From an uncultured Mediterraneibacter sp. (lineage in GTDB: Bacteria; Bacillota; Clostridia; Lachnospirales; Lachnospiraceae): DNA of 64,000 nucleotides. Where the stretch lies: positions 1-64,000 of the forward strand of contig NZ_CAKRGI010000006.1 of NCBI RefSeq assembly GCF_934330165.1. Direction: 5' to 3'. Positions 47,400 to 54,654 of this stretch are shown here, piece after piece (the first letter of the stretch is position 1; every line of letters starts with the position of its first letter). Under the pieces are notes generated by a model that was not told where the DNA came from, did no database searches, and saw nothing but the letters and a program-made list of their open reading frames with translations. A program made the translations under genes and the position numbers.

Positions 47400-49073
47400 T
47401 CAAATATATATAATTTGGACTTCCAGCTCATCCTTGCAAAACATTGCAACATCAAAAGCCATAAAGCCATCATTTTTCCTTAATTTGGGTTCAATTTTTC
47501 CAAACATTTTATTCCCATATTTATCCTCACTTACGCTTGTATTATTTGTATACCACCGCATGATTGCTGATGATCCATAGTTGATCATGCCCTGACTAAA
47601 CATTGCTTGAATGAATGGAGCAATAATTCCCGTCGCTGACGTTATCTTTCGGATCAGCCTTACAATTCCGTGAGGGTTTTTCTTATCTTCAATAGAAATT
47701 CCTCTTTCCTCAAATGCCTGCTTGAATAAAGTATACCGGTAAGTATCCATTGCAATTTTCTTCACATCATAATTTTTCATTTGTTCCATACACCAGTCTG
47801 CGATCAGATTCACATCAATCACTGGACCTGGAACAACCTCAAAATCTTCAAACTCTGTCTGTCCTGCATTTCTCAGCGGGAACTTGATAGAATCAATAAA
47901 TGGTGAATCCGCACAGATCCACGTATGCTGCCGCCAGATATACTCTCCCTCATCCGTCTTGGTCAGTCTCCCGGCAGATGCGAAGTCTCTGACATCTGCA
48001 TAATCAATTCCAATAACTGCTGCCTGTCCCCGTGTGTCCAATGTTATCCGTGGAATCTTTCGTTCCAGTTCTTCCATTGTCTCGCCTTCGTAGCAGGCTC
48101 TCAGTACATTCTGCCAGGTTGTAACCGTCTCCTCTTCCTTGCGTGCCGATCTGTCCATTCTTTTTGTGATAAATTCTGCCCGTTTGGAAGGAATCTTCTT
48201 CATTTCCAGATAATCATGCATGATCTGATTTGCAAGGATTGGCATATACTCCATAGATGGATTCGCCTTGTGCCATGCTTCCGGATCATCCACTTCTTTC
48301 ATGTCGTCAATCTCACAGATAAACGGGAAGTATCCTAACAGATTCTCTCCTGTTTCCAGAATTTCAGCACACATCGCTGATATTTCATCCAACGGACCGT
48401 CTCTGACATATCCGTCTGTCGTGATTATAAATTCTCGCGAATGCTTAACCTTACCAAAAGAAGATTCAAATACATTGATCTGATCGTAATTCTCATAAGC
48501 ATGAATTTCATTGAGTACCAAACAACCGGTTCTTTTACCATCCTTTGTTTTTGCATTAGATGTGTTGTATTTCATTTCTGATCCGGTCACAAGATTTGTG
48601 ATCAGCTCCTTAGTTACAGAGAATTTCCCCTTAAACTTTGGATTATCATGCAGCATGTCATAAGCGACTTTGAAAGTATCTTTAACCTGTCCCTCTGAAT
48701 TGGCAACAATCTCCACATGATAGTTTTTCACCCCGTATAAAGGGGTCTGGAAGAAATTAACAAGCGGTACGATAAAACCATCCTTACCATTTCCACGTCC
48801 CTCCTTGATGAAGAACGTGGGAAATATCGGGATGTCGTCCTTGTACATGAATGCGAATGCATAAATAAACTTTTGGAATGGAAATAATTCATAGAAATTT
48901 GATTTACAGTATTGTAAACAATTTCTGTACGTTTTTTCGTCAAAAAAAACATCGTTCCGCTTTAATGTCGGCTTAACGATGTTTTCTATTAGCAATTTTC
49001 TTTTCTTGTTTATCCACTTTGGATGCTCTTCGGCATATTTTATATAATCATCAATCTCTTTACAGGTAACCAT
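47400..49073 (-). CDS. terL: Terminase large subunit
   Basis: DNA packaging ATPase/nuclease, 557 aa. The ATPase P-loop variant is IKEGRGNGKDGFIVPL, with the Walker B region LNEIHAYENYDQ. The nuclease part carries AVIGIDYADVRDFAS and IAMDTYRYTLFKQAF. Overlaps terS by 14 bp. Confidence 0.94.
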   Translation of the reverse strand: MVTCKEIDDYIKYAEEHPKWINKKRKLLIENIVKPTLKRNDVFFDEKTYRNCLQYCKSNFYELFPFQKFIYAFAFMYKDDIPIFPTFFIKEGRGNGKDGFIVPLVNFFQTPLYGVKNYHVEIVANSEGQVKDTFKVAYDMLHDNPKFKGKFSVTKELITNLVTGSEMKYNTSNAKTKDGKRTGCLVLNEIHAYENYDQINVFESSFGKVKHSREFIITTDGYVRDGPLDEISAMCAEILETGENLLGYFPFICEIDDMKEVDDPEAWHKANPSMEYMPILANQIMHDYLEMKKIPSKRAEFITKRMDRSARKEEETVTTWQNVLRACYEGETMEELERKIPRITLDTRGQAAVIGIDYADVRDFASAGRLTKTDEGEYIWRQHTWICADSPFIDSIKFPLRNAGQTEFEDFEVVPGPVIDVNLIADWCMEQMKNYDVKKIAMDTYRYTLFKQAFEERGISIEDKKNPHGIVRLIRKITSATGIIAPFIQAMFSQGMINYGSSAIMRWYTNNTSVSEDKYGNKMFGKIEPKLRKNDGFMAFDVAMFCKDELEVQIIYI

Positions 49074-49392
49074 CTGTCAGATTCTCCGGTTCTGCTATCG
49101 GTTCTTTCAACTTCAGATCGGTCAAGATTTTAAGCATAATGGATGTGGTTTTTTGCAGATTGACTACAGATTCATTTGCTTTCTCTACTCTGACTCCGTT
49201 TCCATTAATTGTCTCATACCTGAGTCCTTTATCTTCAATATCGGCAAGTAAGTCCTTCTTCAAGTTCCAGTAATGTACATAATCATTAATCAGATCTTCG
49301 TAAAATTCTGCACTCATTCCACGTCGCTCCAACTGCTTCACCAAAGATTCTCTTATCCGCTTTTCTGTCAGCTTTTTCTTTCTCGGTGCCAA
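49060..49392 (-). CDS. terS: Terminase small subunit (P27-type)
   Basis: 110 aa from the TTG at 49392 (AAGGAGG 8 nt upstream); a GTG nine bases earlier overlaps the SD and is less likely. Basic N-terminus, then helices IRESLVKQLERRGMSAEFYEDLINDYVHYWNLKKDLLADI. It recognises the packaging site, probably just upstream. Confidence 0.87.
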   Translation of the reverse strand: MAPRKKKLTEKRIRESLVKQLERRGMSAEFYEDLINDYVHYWNLKKDLLADIEDKGLRYETINGNGVRVEKANESVVNLQKTTSIMLKILTDLKLKEPIAEPENLTDGYL

Positions 49393-49399
49393 TCTTTCC

Positions 49400-49622
49400 A
49401 CCTCCTTTTCCGCTTAAATCATGCTATTTTTATCATTTTTTTACGTCTTTTTCACGCTTTTTTGTACCTTTTTGAAGTTGTCTGAATTTTTTTCTTCTTA
49501 TAGTGAATCCTGAATTTTTGACACCCCTGCCCTTTTCACGCGAGATTTCAAAATTTCTCCAGAGTCTTCTCTACATCCCCGTTCTTCACTCAGAAAAAAT
49601 CGCTGAGAATTGACCGGGGGAG
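49400..49622. other. Non-coding gap between HNH and terS genes; likely packaging (cos) region
   Basis: No gene is seen here. The segment contains a CTCAG-aaaaaatcg-CTGAG hairpin (about 49590-49609), the C/G-rich ends gaccgggggag (about 49612-49622) and cacccctgcccttttcacgcg (in part, about 49520). HNH plus terS flanking is the arrangement in cos-type HK97-like phages. The exact nick sites cannot be named. Confidence 0.45.
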
Positions 49623-49623
49623 T

Positions 49624-49956
49624 CTACCACCGTTCCTCGCTTACAGGTTTTTTCTTTTTTGGAAACCCCTTCGGATTTCTGCCATGTCGTAGGTTATGAC
49701 AGAACTTACACAGACTGATCAGATTATCATCTTCAAGCCCCAGCTCTGGATGTTCCTTCAGTTCCTGGATATGATGTACCTCTTCCGCTCTTCTGATTTT
49801 TCTTTCTTTTCCATGTAATGCGACACCTGCTGCCGCTGCATCCTTGAGTCGCTTGCGGCAATCCTGACATTCATAATAGTCCCGCTCAAGAATCTGCATC
49901 CGTTTGAGTTTCCATGCAGAAGAATTATAGAAAACTTTTGCCTCTTTGTCTGTCAT
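49624..49956 (-). CDS. Phage HNH endonuclease
   Basis: 110 aa. CQDCRKRL and LCKFCHNLRHG supply zinc Cys pairs; EVHHIQELKEHPELGLEDDNLISLCKFCHN holds the HNH His residues. The ATG at 49956 has AGGTGG upstream; a GTG-started frame extends 9 bases. Such nucleases next to terminase genes stimulate cos cleavage. Confidence 0.92.
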   Translation of the reverse strand: MTDKEAKVFYNSSAWKLKRMQILERDYYECQDCRKRLKDAAAAGVALHGKERKIRRAEEVHHIQELKEHPELGLEDDNLISLCKFCHNLRHGRNPKGFPKKKKPVSEERW

Positions 49957-50001
49957 TTCATCCACCTAAAAAGCACCCAGCTTCTAGCCAGGTACTTTTA
50001 T

Positions 50002-50205
50002 TTATCTCTCTTTGTTCACTTCTTCGATGAATTCCCTCATCATCTTCATAAGCTGTCCCGCGGCACTCACATCTGCTTTTTTACAAGCTTCTGCATACTC
50101 TTCCACTATTTCCTTTTTCAGCTTATAAGATTTTGACATCCATCCCGCTTTTTTTTCATATTTTGCCGTCGCAACCGTCTGTGGCTTTGGGTTTCCTACT
50201 GGCAT
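50002..50205 (-). CDS. Small phage protein of unknown function
   Basis: 67 aa (MPVGNPKPQTVATAKYEKKA ... KKADVSAAGQLMKMMREFIEEVNKER). Good SD (AAGGAGATAGGAG). Helical, basic. Not recognised; its place beside terminase genes suggests a packaging or late accessory role. Confidence 0.7.
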   Translation of the reverse strand: MPVGNPKPQTVATAKYEKKAGWMSKSYKLKKEIVEEYAEACKKADVSAAGQLMKMMREFIEEVNKER

Positions 50206-50210
50206 ATCTC

Positions 50211-50297
50211 CTATCTCCTTTTTCTTGTAAAAAAAATAATTAACTTTACAATTCCAATCACAATAAAAAATATACCCAGAAATCTTAATACTTCCAT
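50211..50297 (-). CDS. Possible 28-aa transmembrane peptide
   Basis: MEVLRFLGIFFIVIGIVKLI followed by IFFTRKRR: a single hydrophobic helix with a basic end. No clear SD, so translation is doubtful. Confidence 0.3.
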   Translation of the reverse strand: MEVLRFLGIFFIVIGIVKLIIFFTRKRR

Positions 50298-50378
50298 TTG
50301 CTTTTAGATGAGCATTCGTGTTATATTGTGATTGGAGGAAGTTCTTTCTTCCCCCAACCTTTTAATTTTTTAAGTATC

Positions 50379-50501
50379 TTAGAGCAGATACTTTTGAAGA
50401 ATCAGTAATATGATTCCCACGATTAAGTCCAATACCGCACTGACCGCCAACGTCTTGTAGTCGATATTGGACTTTTTCTTTCGTTTCTTTTTCTTGCTCA
50501 T
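50379..50501 (-). CDS. Small membrane protein, first gene behind the late promoter
   Basis: 40 aa: a strongly basic N-terminus (MSKKKKRKKKSNIDYK) and one TM helix (LAVSAVLDLIVGIILLILQK). AAGGAGGTGAG SD with good spacing. Begins about 20 bp after the predicted transcription start, hence probably the leader gene of the late operon. Similar tiny basic-TM proteins are common in Firmicutes phages; function unknown. Confidence 0.7.
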   Translation of the reverse strand: MSKKKKRKKKSNIDYKTLAVSAVLDLIVGIILLILQKYLL

Positions 50502-50526
50502 CTGTATCTCACCTCCTTATGTATAT

Positions 50527-50555
50527 ATAATATCATATGGTACACCATATGTCAA
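50527..50555 (-). promoter_or_regulatory. Strong leftward (late-type) promoter with spacer palindrome
   Basis: TTGACA (50555-50550), 17-nt spacer, TATTAT (50532-50527). The spacer is filled by the perfect inverted repeat CATATGGT-nn-ACCATATG (50534-50551). Everything to the left (packaging, head, tail, lysis) reads in this direction. Confidence 0.82.
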
Positions 50556-50602
50556 TACCCTATTTCTTTTTTCATGTTAAAATATTATTATATTTTTCGA
50601 CA

Positions 50603-50636
50603 AAAAAGACACCTGCTAATCTCACAGATGTCTTTC
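50603..50636 (-). terminator. Terminator ending early leftward transcription
   Basis: On the minus strand AAAGACATCTG pairs with CAGGTGTCTTT, followed by TTTTTTG. It lies between the sigma-like gene and the late promoter, so it separates early from late transcription. Confidence 0.85.
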
Positions 50637-50725
50637 TACGAAGAGTATTACGTATAAGGAGTATTATCTATCGTCTTTCGACAATACCATATTATCATGA
50701 ATAATACTGAAGTGAACTGCACTCT

Positions 50726-51172
50726 TTAACTAATTTGAATTTTTTTCAGTGCATCTCCATGCAATTTATGAATCCACCGTTCACTGTAGCCCAATATTTG
50801 TCCGATCTCCCAAAAGTCAAGTCCTTTTATATATTTGTAAAATAATACATCTCTTTCCTCTTGATTCGTCAGTTGATTAATTTTACACTCTATATCTTTA
50901 TATGTTTCTACTTGCTTAACTCCTTCCTCATACAGTTCATCCTCTCTTTCTTGTAATATTGCTGCATAAGAACTCAAATCACTCTGATTCGACCCATGCG
51001 GCATCCCATCATTATTCATTGACGGATACATCTTCATACTTCTGATTTCTTCAATCTCCGATTCAATTCTTTTTATTCTTTTCTTATGCTTCCTGTATCC
51101 TTTCAAGTATTCTTTCTTCTTTTTGTTCTCTCTCTTTATGCTATTTTCTTCTAGTCTCTGCTCCACCGGCAT
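50726..51172 (-). CDS. Sigma-region-4-like phage transcriptional regulator
   Basis: 148 aa. A helical basic N-terminal half (KRENKKKKEYLKGYRKHKKR) precedes a C-terminal sigma-70 region-4-like HTH (LTNQEERDVLFYKYIKGLDF WEIGQILGYSERWIHKLHG, contiguous). ArpU/RinA-type late activators have this form and this location just ahead of the terminase operon. It probably activates the promoter at 50527-50555. The GTG two codons inside is an alternative start with better SD spacing. Confidence 0.75.
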   Translation of the reverse strand: MPVEQRLEENSIKRENKKKKEYLKGYRKHKKRIKRIESEIEEIRSMKMYPSMNNDGMPHGSNQSDLSSYAAILQEREDELYEEGVKQVETYKDIECKINQLTNQEERDVLFYKYIKGLDFWEIGQILGYSERWIHKLHGDALKKIQIS

Positions 51173-51395
51173 CAGCCTCCTTTATGTGATATTTTTTCGC
51201 AAGGTATTCCTCCACTGTGATATGTTCCAACTGCTGCCCCTGTATTCTAATCATGTTGTTCGCTTGATATGCCGGACGATGGAAGTCCGCACTGGCTTTC
51301 TGATCTGGTGGATGCTCTGCCATCCCGGCATAGTGTTCTTTCTGATTCTGCCGGATTTCTGCTGGACTCCAGCGTCTGTCTGTGCTTCGCTTCAA
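51141..51395 (-). CDS. Small phage protein of unknown function
   Basis: 84 aa (MKRSTDRRWSPAEIRQNQKE ... VEEYLAKKYHIKEADAGGAE). TTG start supported by AAGGAG 9 nt upstream and by a TTGA overlap with the preceding gene's stop. It overlaps the sigma-like gene by about 30 bp. Not recognised. Confidence 0.62.
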   Translation of the reverse strand: MKRSTDRRWSPAEIRQNQKEHYAGMAEHPPDQKASADFHRPAYQANNMIRIQGQQLEHITVEEYLAKKYHIKEADAGGAETRRK

Positions 51396-51484
51396 GGGGT
51401 ATCACTCCTTTTCTTCAACCATTCCATCATGCATTTATTACATTCTTTCGCTTTCAGAATCACTTTTAGATCATTCTCTGCCAT
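51392..51484 (-). CDS. 30-aa phage peptide with a C-x2-C pair
   Basis: MAENDLKVILKAKECNKCMM followed by EWLKKRSDTP. Its ATG overlaps the stop of the DUF6273 gene (TAATG) and its stop overlaps the next start (TTGA); tight coupling is the main support. Confidence 0.5.
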   Translation of the reverse strand: MAENDLKVILKAKECNKCMMEWLKKRSDTP

Positions 51485-52083
51485 TAATCATCATCTTCCT
51501 CAGATTCAAAGATTGAAGAGGAAAAGATACAAAATGGGCGAACCCCGTAACCGCCGTTGTAGCAATAGCTGTTACCGATGCGACCACCCGGGCAAACAAC
51601 CCGAAGCCACATGCTGTCATTATTACATGGAGTGCTATCCGGTGTAATTGTCCACCAATATCTATCAGTACTCGGAAGAAACTTTCTATACTTTCTGTAC
51701 TCATCTACAGAAATAAGAGAAACGAGATCTTTGCAAGTCCCATATTCTGTCTGACCGTCCATTGAGAGCAGATCACGCTCAAATCCAACTAGTGCTCCTT
51801 TTCCAAGCTCATCTTCGATCTTATCTTTTAAATCTGTATTCAGTTCTTTCCGAAGATCGCTACATTTCCAATTATTGCAGCTACCATCAAATTTTCGGTC
51901 TTCCCCATAAAAACCATCTGAAATTACAAAATATCCTTTTTCGAGCTTGTCCAATACTCTCCATGTAATTCCTGCAACCGTAATCGTCTTTCCTACTTCC
52001 GGCTTCCGATATTTCTTTTTCAGTTCATCATAAGCAGCGTTTAACTTTTCAAGATTTTCTCCAAATTCTTTTAATGTCATCAT
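51484..52083 (-). CDS. DUF6273-type (C-type-lectin-like) phage protein
   Basis: 199 aa. Helical start (LKEFGENLEKLNAAYDELKKKY), then the DUF6273-like fold: GITWRVLDKLEKGYFVISDG, LVSLISVDEYRKYRKFLP, WWTITPDSTPCNNDSMWLRV and the closing GGYGVRPFCIF; acidic tail ESEEDDD. SD GGAGGA. Codons for residues between WLR and GVRP (51600-51547) end in C or T in 17 of 18 cases, a bias seen in variable regions of diversity-generating retroelements, yet no reverse transcriptase is in the window. The function in this early location is unknown. Confidence 0.72.
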   Translation of the reverse strand: MMTLKEFGENLEKLNAAYDELKKKYRKPEVGKTITVAGITWRVLDKLEKGYFVISDGFYGEDRKFDGSCNNWKCSDLRKELNTDLKDKIEDELGKGALVGFERDLLSMDGQTEYGTCKDLVSLISVDEYRKYRKFLPSTDRYWWTITPDSTPCNNDSMWLRVVCPGGRIGNSYCYNGGYGVRPFCIFSSSIFESEEDDD

Positions 52084-52125
52084 AGTTTTAGTCCTCCTCT
52101 ACTTTAGATACAAAGATATTAGATT

Positions 52126-52255
52126 TTAAGATACAGAACATCTGCTATAATTAACTGCGCTGGTGGGATTGCATACTTTTTGTACTCCGACCAATACGCC
52201 TGTGCTGACTGCCCCCGATTGCTGACAGAATCATAATTATTATATTTGCTATCAT
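52126..52255 (-). pseudogene. Small membrane peptide gene, probably frame-disrupted at a G5 tract
   Basis: Starts MIANIIIMILSAIG at 52255 with GGAG upstream and an ATGA overlap with the previous gene. After the run of five G the start frame gives only SQHRRIGRSTKSMQSHQRS and a stop at 52151. With one G fewer it continues as a hydrophobic 42-aa peptide to 52126. With one G more it continues ...AYWSEYKKYAIPPAQLIIAD. Either an indel/pseudogene or a base-call error is possible. Confidence 0.45.
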
Positions 52256-52572
52256 TTTTCTACTCCACTGCCTTTCACGATCTCAATAGCCTTATCAATG
52301 CCATCTCCGAATCCATCATAGTATTGGTACATACCTTTCTCACACACAGACATATCATCATCTGCACGGTCGGACAGAACCTCCAACTGTTTCACAATAT
52401 CATCCACATCATAGGCTGTTGGCTGATTTGATATCATGCTTCTGATTTCTCTACACGCACTGCATATCCCTCCGTAAAAGCTATCTTTATCGTTTTCATA
52501 ATACCTCTCTACAGCTCCTTCAATTTCCTTTCCTAGTTTTTTCAAAAATTCATCCGCATCAATCAGTCTCAT
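52252..52572 (-). CDS. Small phage protein (MRLIDADEF type), unknown function
   Basis: 106 aa from the ATG at 52572 (AAGGAG 9 nt upstream; TAATG overlap with the preceding stop). MRLIDADEFLKKLGKEIEGA is a start shared by many phage-encoded proteins of unknown role. Two Cys in GGICSACREIRSM. Confidence 0.72.
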   Translation of the reverse strand: MRLIDADEFLKKLGKEIEGAVERYYENDKDSFYGGICSACREIRSMISNQPTAYDVDDIVKQLEVLSDRADDDMSVCEKGMYQYYDGFGDGIDKAIEIVKGSGVEK

Positions 52573-53123
52573 TATCTTCCACTCCTTAACATACAAAAAA
52601 GTAATTCTGTCATAGACCTGTTCCTTCGTCCCATTCTGCAAGGCTTTACTACCTTTAATTCCCACCCTGTCACATTTGCATCTCCTATCAGTGTTGGATT
52701 TTGAAATTCATCCTCCGGCTGTCCCATACATGGGACAGCCACCATAATCCCCCAGTATTTAGAGGATTCCGGGTTGCATTTGCGTAAGTGTTCATCAAAT
52801 TTTCCACTTCGTAAATCCGGCAACAAATCTTTGTAGCATTCCATTGTAGTTACTATATAGTTCTTTTCTCCATAAAAATTTAATCCATTCCCACTATATA
52901 CATCATCCTTGCAACTTTTAATTTCATAGCACGTAAATATTCCTTTTTCTATCCCTGATATGGACATTTGATCTCCCGGTGAAAACTGCATATAATCCAC
53001 TCTTTTCGCATTGGATGTCCACGGATCAATGCTCACTTCTTTTGCATAATGCTTTCCAAAAACATTTAATTTGGTGCGTTCAAGGATGTGCGACAGAAAA
53101 AGTGTGGTTTCCTTTCTGTTCAT
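52572..53123 (-). CDS. Phage protein with possible nuclease-like fold
   Basis: 183 aa. The stretch KGIFTCYEIKSCKDDVYSG-GLNFYGEKNYIV has an E-x-K pair and spacing reminiscent of restriction-nuclease-like (MmcB/VRR-like) proteins; that is inference. GGGGGAG SD. In the early operon. Confidence 0.6.
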   Translation of the reverse strand: MNRKETTLFLSHILERTKLNVFGKHYAKEVSIDPWTSNAKRVDYMQFSPGDQMSISGIEKGIFTCYEIKSCKDDVYSGNGLNFYGEKNYIVTTMECYKDLLPDLRSGKFDEHLRKCNPESSKYWGIMVAVPCMGQPEDEFQNPTLIGDANVTGWELKVVKPCRMGRRNRSMTELLFCMLRSGR

Positions 53124-53132
53124 CTTCTCCCC

Positions 53133-53345
53133 CTAAAGTTCCTCCAGCTCCTTTTTATAAGCTTCTTTTCTTTCTTCCAGCCACTGTGCCAGTTCCTCTT
53201 GGAATCTTCCTGACTGTCCTTCGTTGTATGGTTTTGGACTCGTCACGATCAGCCAGTGATTTTTCTTATGCTCCTCTAAAAGTACCTCGATGCATTTTAT
53301 ATCTGCCTCAAGCTCTTTCGCCCTGCTCAATGTTTCTTTGTTCAT
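53133..53345 (-). CDS. Small coiled-coil phage protein
   Basis: 70 aa, nearly all helix (LSRAKELEADIKCIEVLLEE; FQEELAQWLEERKEAYKKEL). AAGGAG SD. Overlaps the end of the zinc-finger gene. Function unknown. Confidence 0.68.
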   Translation of the reverse strand: MNKETLSRAKELEADIKCIEVLLEEHKKNHWLIVTSPKPYNEGQSGRFQEELAQWLEERKEAYKKELEEL

Positions 53346-53658
53346 TTTTCTGTCTCTCCTTCTTCTGCTCCTGCTGCCACATCAGTCCTACATACTTTCC
53401 ATAGGTCATTCCTGCCTGCTTTGCTTCTCTTGCTACTTTCACCAGTTCACTCTCATGTCTCCGCATTTTCTTCACTGCCTTTTCTCTTTTCTTTACCGGT
53501 CTTCCTATTTTTCCCGGATGTCTCATCTTTTGCTTTTCTCTTGTATGCTTAATGTTGGCCAGCCTCTGACACTCCGGTCCACAATATTTCTTTTTCGCTG
53601 TTACCCGTTCAAATTCTTTGTTGCAGATTGTGCAGACTGCCCTGCTTCTTTTTCCCAC
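53308..53658 (-). CDS. Small zinc-finger phage protein
   Basis: 116 aa, GTG start with AAAGGAG. A treble-clef-like CTICNKEFERVTAKKKYCGPEC motif, then a long basic helix. Probably nucleic-acid binding. Confidence 0.72.
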   Translation of the reverse strand: MGKRSRAVCTICNKEFERVTAKKKYCGPECQRLANIKHTREKQKMRHPGKIGRPVKKREKAVKKMRRHESELVKVAREAKQAGMTYGKYVGLMWQQEQKKERQKNEQRNIEQGERA

Positions 53659-53765
53659 TTTTTCTCCTTTCTCTCCCTGCTCTCAGGCAGGGAGGAATCC
53701 ATGATTTACGGGTTTCGTATTGTGACATACTTTTATAACCACACCTTTCGGCAGAGGTAACTTTA

Positions 53766-53945
53766 TTATTCTTTATCCATCTCCCTGTCCCAGCATTTCC
53801 GGCATTCATCCGGCACTCCGGATTCACAAATCTCCGGCTTGATATACTCATATCCGTAATCTGCCGGACAGCCGCAACAGCCACCGTTATATCGCCTGTT
53901 CACTTTCCTTGGATGCTCCTTTTTCAATTTTTCCCGATAGGTCAT
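53766..53945 (-). CDS. Cys-rich 59-aa phage protein
   Basis: MTYREKLKKEHPRKVNRRYN, then GGCCGCPADYGYEY and a C-x2-C near the end (DECRKCWDRE). AAAGGAG SD with 6-nt spacing. The four or five Cys suggest a zinc ribbon. Longer frames in the other phase here lack a site and are judged shadows. Confidence 0.72.
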   Translation of the reverse strand: MTYREKLKKEHPRKVNRRYNGGCCGCPADYGYEYIKPEICESGVPDECRKCWDREMDKE

Positions 53946-54008
53946 TGTAATCTCCTTTCTTTTCCTGCCTGCAAGCAGAAACGAACCATTGCTATCATGC
54001 CTTACAGT

Positions 54009-54374
54009 TTATAAATAATTTTTCTTGTATCTTGCTTTCCACTCTTCTCTCGTGTGAGTTCGCTCATATTCTGCCTGTGCCATCCGGCAAAGCAGTTCCC
54101 GCATCTCCCGATTATTATGTACCGCTTCTACTCCATCCTTGTGATGGGTTCTGCAGAGATCTACTTTTAGTCCGTCAGCTTCTGATAGTTCTCGCTGTCC
54201 GGATCCGTACATGATGTGATGTTCCTCTGTGTATTGTTTAGAATGATCGCCATAGAGTAAATCACAGAGGAAACAGACTCCCTTTTGACTCTTGAGAATG
54301 CTTTTTTTGTGTGATTTTCTTTTTTTCTTTCCCGTTGATTTTGGAAATGCCATATCTGAATAATCAATACTCAT
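54009..54374 (-). CDS. HNH-like phage endonuclease
   Basis: 121 aa. GVCFLCDLLYGDHSKQYTEEHHIMYGSG and VDLCRTHHKDGVEAVHNN supply two Cys pairs/His residues in HNH-like spacing; basic N-terminus. The ATG overlaps the previous stop (ATGA). This second HNH protein lies in the early region. Confidence 0.78.
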   Translation of the reverse strand: MSIDYSDMAFPKSTGKKKRKSHKKSILKSQKGVCFLCDLLYGDHSKQYTEEHHIMYGSGQRELSEADGLKVDLCRTHHKDGVEAVHNNREMRELLCRMAQAEYERTHTREEWKARYKKNYL

Positions 54375-54652
54375 AAGATATACACCCCAACTACACTCTC
54401 CTGATCTGCTGGCATCCTCTCAAACCACGTACACTGCTCATATTCTTTCTCAATATCCTGTCTCAGTTCTTCCACTGAATCTGCCAGCATGATGATATTC
54501 GTCGGACTGCTGCCGGCATAGACTCTTGCCACATACTTTTTTGTAAAATCTTTTGGATATCTGTAAATCGCAATGGACGGAATTCCAATCGCTGTCAGAT
54601 CTACCTCTGCCATACTACGAACCACTTTATTTTTTACTAATCTGTTGCTCAT
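54371..54652 (-). CDS. Small phage protein of unknown function
   Basis: 93 aa (VVRSMAEVDLTAIGIPSIAI; YVARVYAGSSPTNIIMLADS). Alpha/beta with DUF-like appearance. AAGGAG SD; 2 bp after the helicase-methyltransferase gene and coupled to the HNH gene. Not recognised. Confidence 0.68.
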   Translation of the reverse strand: MSNRLVKNKVVRSMAEVDLTAIGIPSIAIYRYPKDFTKKYVARVYAGSSPTNIIMLADSVEELRQDIEKEYEQCTWFERMPADQESVVGVYIL

Positions 54653-54654
54653 AT

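Noticed and set aside
33330..52083. A full diversity-generating retroelement
   Set aside because: Two DUF6273-like endings share gggcgaacccc on the plus strand, but no reverse transcriptase, template repeat or accessory gene is present; the match is explained by the conserved YGVRP codons.
53609..53884. A 91-codon minus-strand frame overlapping the Cys-rich small gene
   Set aside because: The alternative frame (53766-53945) has a strong SD and a zinc-ribbon-like product; this one has neither and overlaps the zinc-finger gene.
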